DNA of 64,000 nt from contig DATJQI010000054.1 of NCBI GenBank assembly GCA_035505915.1, forward strand, positions 1-64,000, in the 5' to 3' direction. Position 1 is the stretch's first letter. Every line of letters begins with the position of its first letter. The stretch is from 40CM-2-70-7 sp035505915. Its GTDB lineage: Bacteria > Gemmatimonadota > Gemmatimonadetes > Gemmatimonadales > GWC2-71-9. Both the position numbers and the translations under genes were made by a program. This document shows positions 63,126-64,000 of this stretch, one piece after another. The notes under the pieces are model-generated. The model worked only from the letters and a program-made list of their open reading frames with translations. It was not told where the DNA came from and made no database searches.

Positions 63126-64000
63126 TGCGCCGAGTGGTGGTGGCCGCCTGCTGCGGCCTGCTGGCGGCCTGGGGGTCGGCCTCGGGCCAGGATTCGCAGT
63201 TCGGCATCCGCGGCCTGGGCACGCCGGGCAACTTCTCCAGCGTGCGAGCGTGGACCACCGGCGGGGCGCTCGCGCCCTTCGACGGAAACTCGCCGCTCAC
63301 CGACGCCGCGCTGGGGGACATCACCCGCCTCACGGCCGCGGCGGAGGAATTCGCGTCGTACCGCAGCGTGGACGACGGAACCACGTCGAGCGCTCTGCGG
63401 AGCGCGCGCTTCCCGATGCTGACCGTCGCGGGCCCCGTATTCGGCGGACTGGTCATCGGGGGCGGGTTTGCGACGTACCTCTATCGCTCCTACGATGTCG
63501 AGGTGCCGGGCACGGTCGTCATCCGCGGAGACTCACAGGCCATCGTGGACCACATCGCGAGCAACGGGGCGGTCACCGACCTTCGGCTCTCCGCCGCCTG
63601 GCGCTTCAGCCCCCGGCTGACCGTGGGGGCGGGCTTCCACGTCCTGACCGGATCGAGCACGCTCAACGCCATCCGGCTCTTCTCGGACTCCGCCCAATAC
63701 CACAACGCGACGCAGACCGATCACGAGAGCTACGACGGGATCGGGATGTCGCTGAGCGTGCTGGCGGCGCCCGTCCCGAGTCTCCGGATTTCCGGATTCC
63801 TGCGGTCGGACACGCGGCTGCGCTCGGAAATCGCGGGTTTCCAGAACGCCCAGAACGATCTGCCGACCACCGTGGGCGGCGGCGTGCTGTGGAGCGTAAC
63901 CCCGGAGGTGAAGCTGGCGGGAACCCTGAGCCACGCGGACTGGGCCGTCGCCGGCGGCGGGGCGTACAACACCACCGACTGGTCGCTCGGCGGAGAGTTC
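63125..64000 (+). CDS. Probable outer-membrane beta-barrel protein (partial)
   Basis: Starts at ATG 63125 on the previous stop and is open to the window end (292 codons, no stop). Signal peptide RRVVVAACCGLLAAWGSASGQDS. The N-terminal region reads FGIRGLGTPGNFSSVRAWTTGGALAPFDGNSPL. Later sequence alternates hydrophobic and polar residues in 8-12-residue strands (TVGAGFHVLTGSS, GIGMSLSVLAAPVPSLRISGFLRS, TVGGGVLWSVTPEVKLAGTLSHADW), the pattern of a beta-barrel. Not assigned to a family. The lipoprotein before it may be its surface partner. Confidence 0.7.
   Translation, partial: MRRVVVAACCGLLAAWGSASGQDSQFGIRGLGTPGNFSSVRAWTTGGALAPFDGNSPLTDAALGDITRLTAAAEEFASYRSVDDGTTSSALRSARFPMLTVAGPVFGGLVIGGGFATYLYRSYDVEVPGTVVIRGDSQAIVDHIASNGAVTDLRLSAAWRFSPRLTVGAGFHVLTGSSTLNAIRLFSDSAQYHNATQTDHESYDGIGMSLSVLAAPVPSLRISGFLRSDTRLRSEIAGFQNAQNDLPTTVGGGVLWSVTPEVKLAGTLSHADWAVAGGGAYNTTDWSLGGEF

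Overview
The window is a GC-rich, almost fully coding bacterial chromosome segment with about 63 protein genes and 2 tRNAs. No gene-free stretch exceeds about 80 bases. Lipoprotein signal sequences, LspA, a beta-barrel-like export protein, a meso-DAP-type MurE and an MglA/Roadblock/CheA cluster point to a diderm, non-Firmicute bacterium. The overall style (many GTG starts, 4-nt overlaps, secreted TPR proteins, DUF4388-TPR proteins) fits Gemmatimonadota best. That assignment is an inference from gene content; there is no rRNA in the window. No CRISPR array, prophage or insertion sequence was seen.

Layout. 1-1077: a lipoprotein and a flavin-reductase-like gene. 1088-6909: tilS-hpt-ftsH-folP-cdaA (tRNA modification, purine salvage, membrane proteolysis, folate, c-di-AMP). 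6987-13229: yggS-divIVA-ileS-TraR/DksA-like-lspA-rluD. 13222-30425: a long chemosensory/polarity operon, cheW-cheY-cheA-cheC, a giant TPR protein, DUF4388-TPR, TPR-Roadblock, two Roadblock proteins, mglA, a protein with two DnaA-like AAA+ domains, a second DUF4388-TPR, cheR-cheD-cheB-cheW-cheW, and a TPR protein. 30443-33526: a membrane metallopeptidase, a tiny membrane protein, tRNA-Val, a secreted TPR protein and tRNA-Asp. 33584-48840: a dcw cell-wall/division cluster (rsmH, ftsL-like, ftsI, murE, murF, mraY, murD, ftsW, murG, murC, ftsQ, ftsA, ftsZ), followed by an M23 peptidase, a hisA-like gene, a VWA-type membrane protein, ftsY and recG (to 55432). 55429-57014 (minus): two envelope proteins. 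57030-64000: asnS, mazG (minus), then alr-deoB-cdd-lipoprotein-barrel-like protein, which runs off the window end.

The most unusual element is the chemosensory operon. It has a complete adaptation set (CheR, CheB, CheC, CheD) and a CheA/CheY/CheW core, but no receptor. In the same operon is a Ras-like polarity GTPase module (MglA plus three Roadblock proteins), and directly after mglA comes a 650-residue protein made of two DnaA domain-III-like ATPase modules without the DnaA DNA-binding domain. This suggests a signalling array tied to spatial organisation of the cell (polarity, twitching/gliding or positioning of complexes).

Two other patterns recur. First, candidate sigma70-type promoters with 16-18-nt spacers lie so close to start codons that several mRNAs (tilS, yggS, the 60-aa membrane protein, murC, asnS, alr and the first lipoprotein) should be leaderless or nearly so. 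Second, a short GGGAAGCGGGAAG-type repeat is embedded in two unrelated genes and encodes the same peptide, REAGSGKR, in both.
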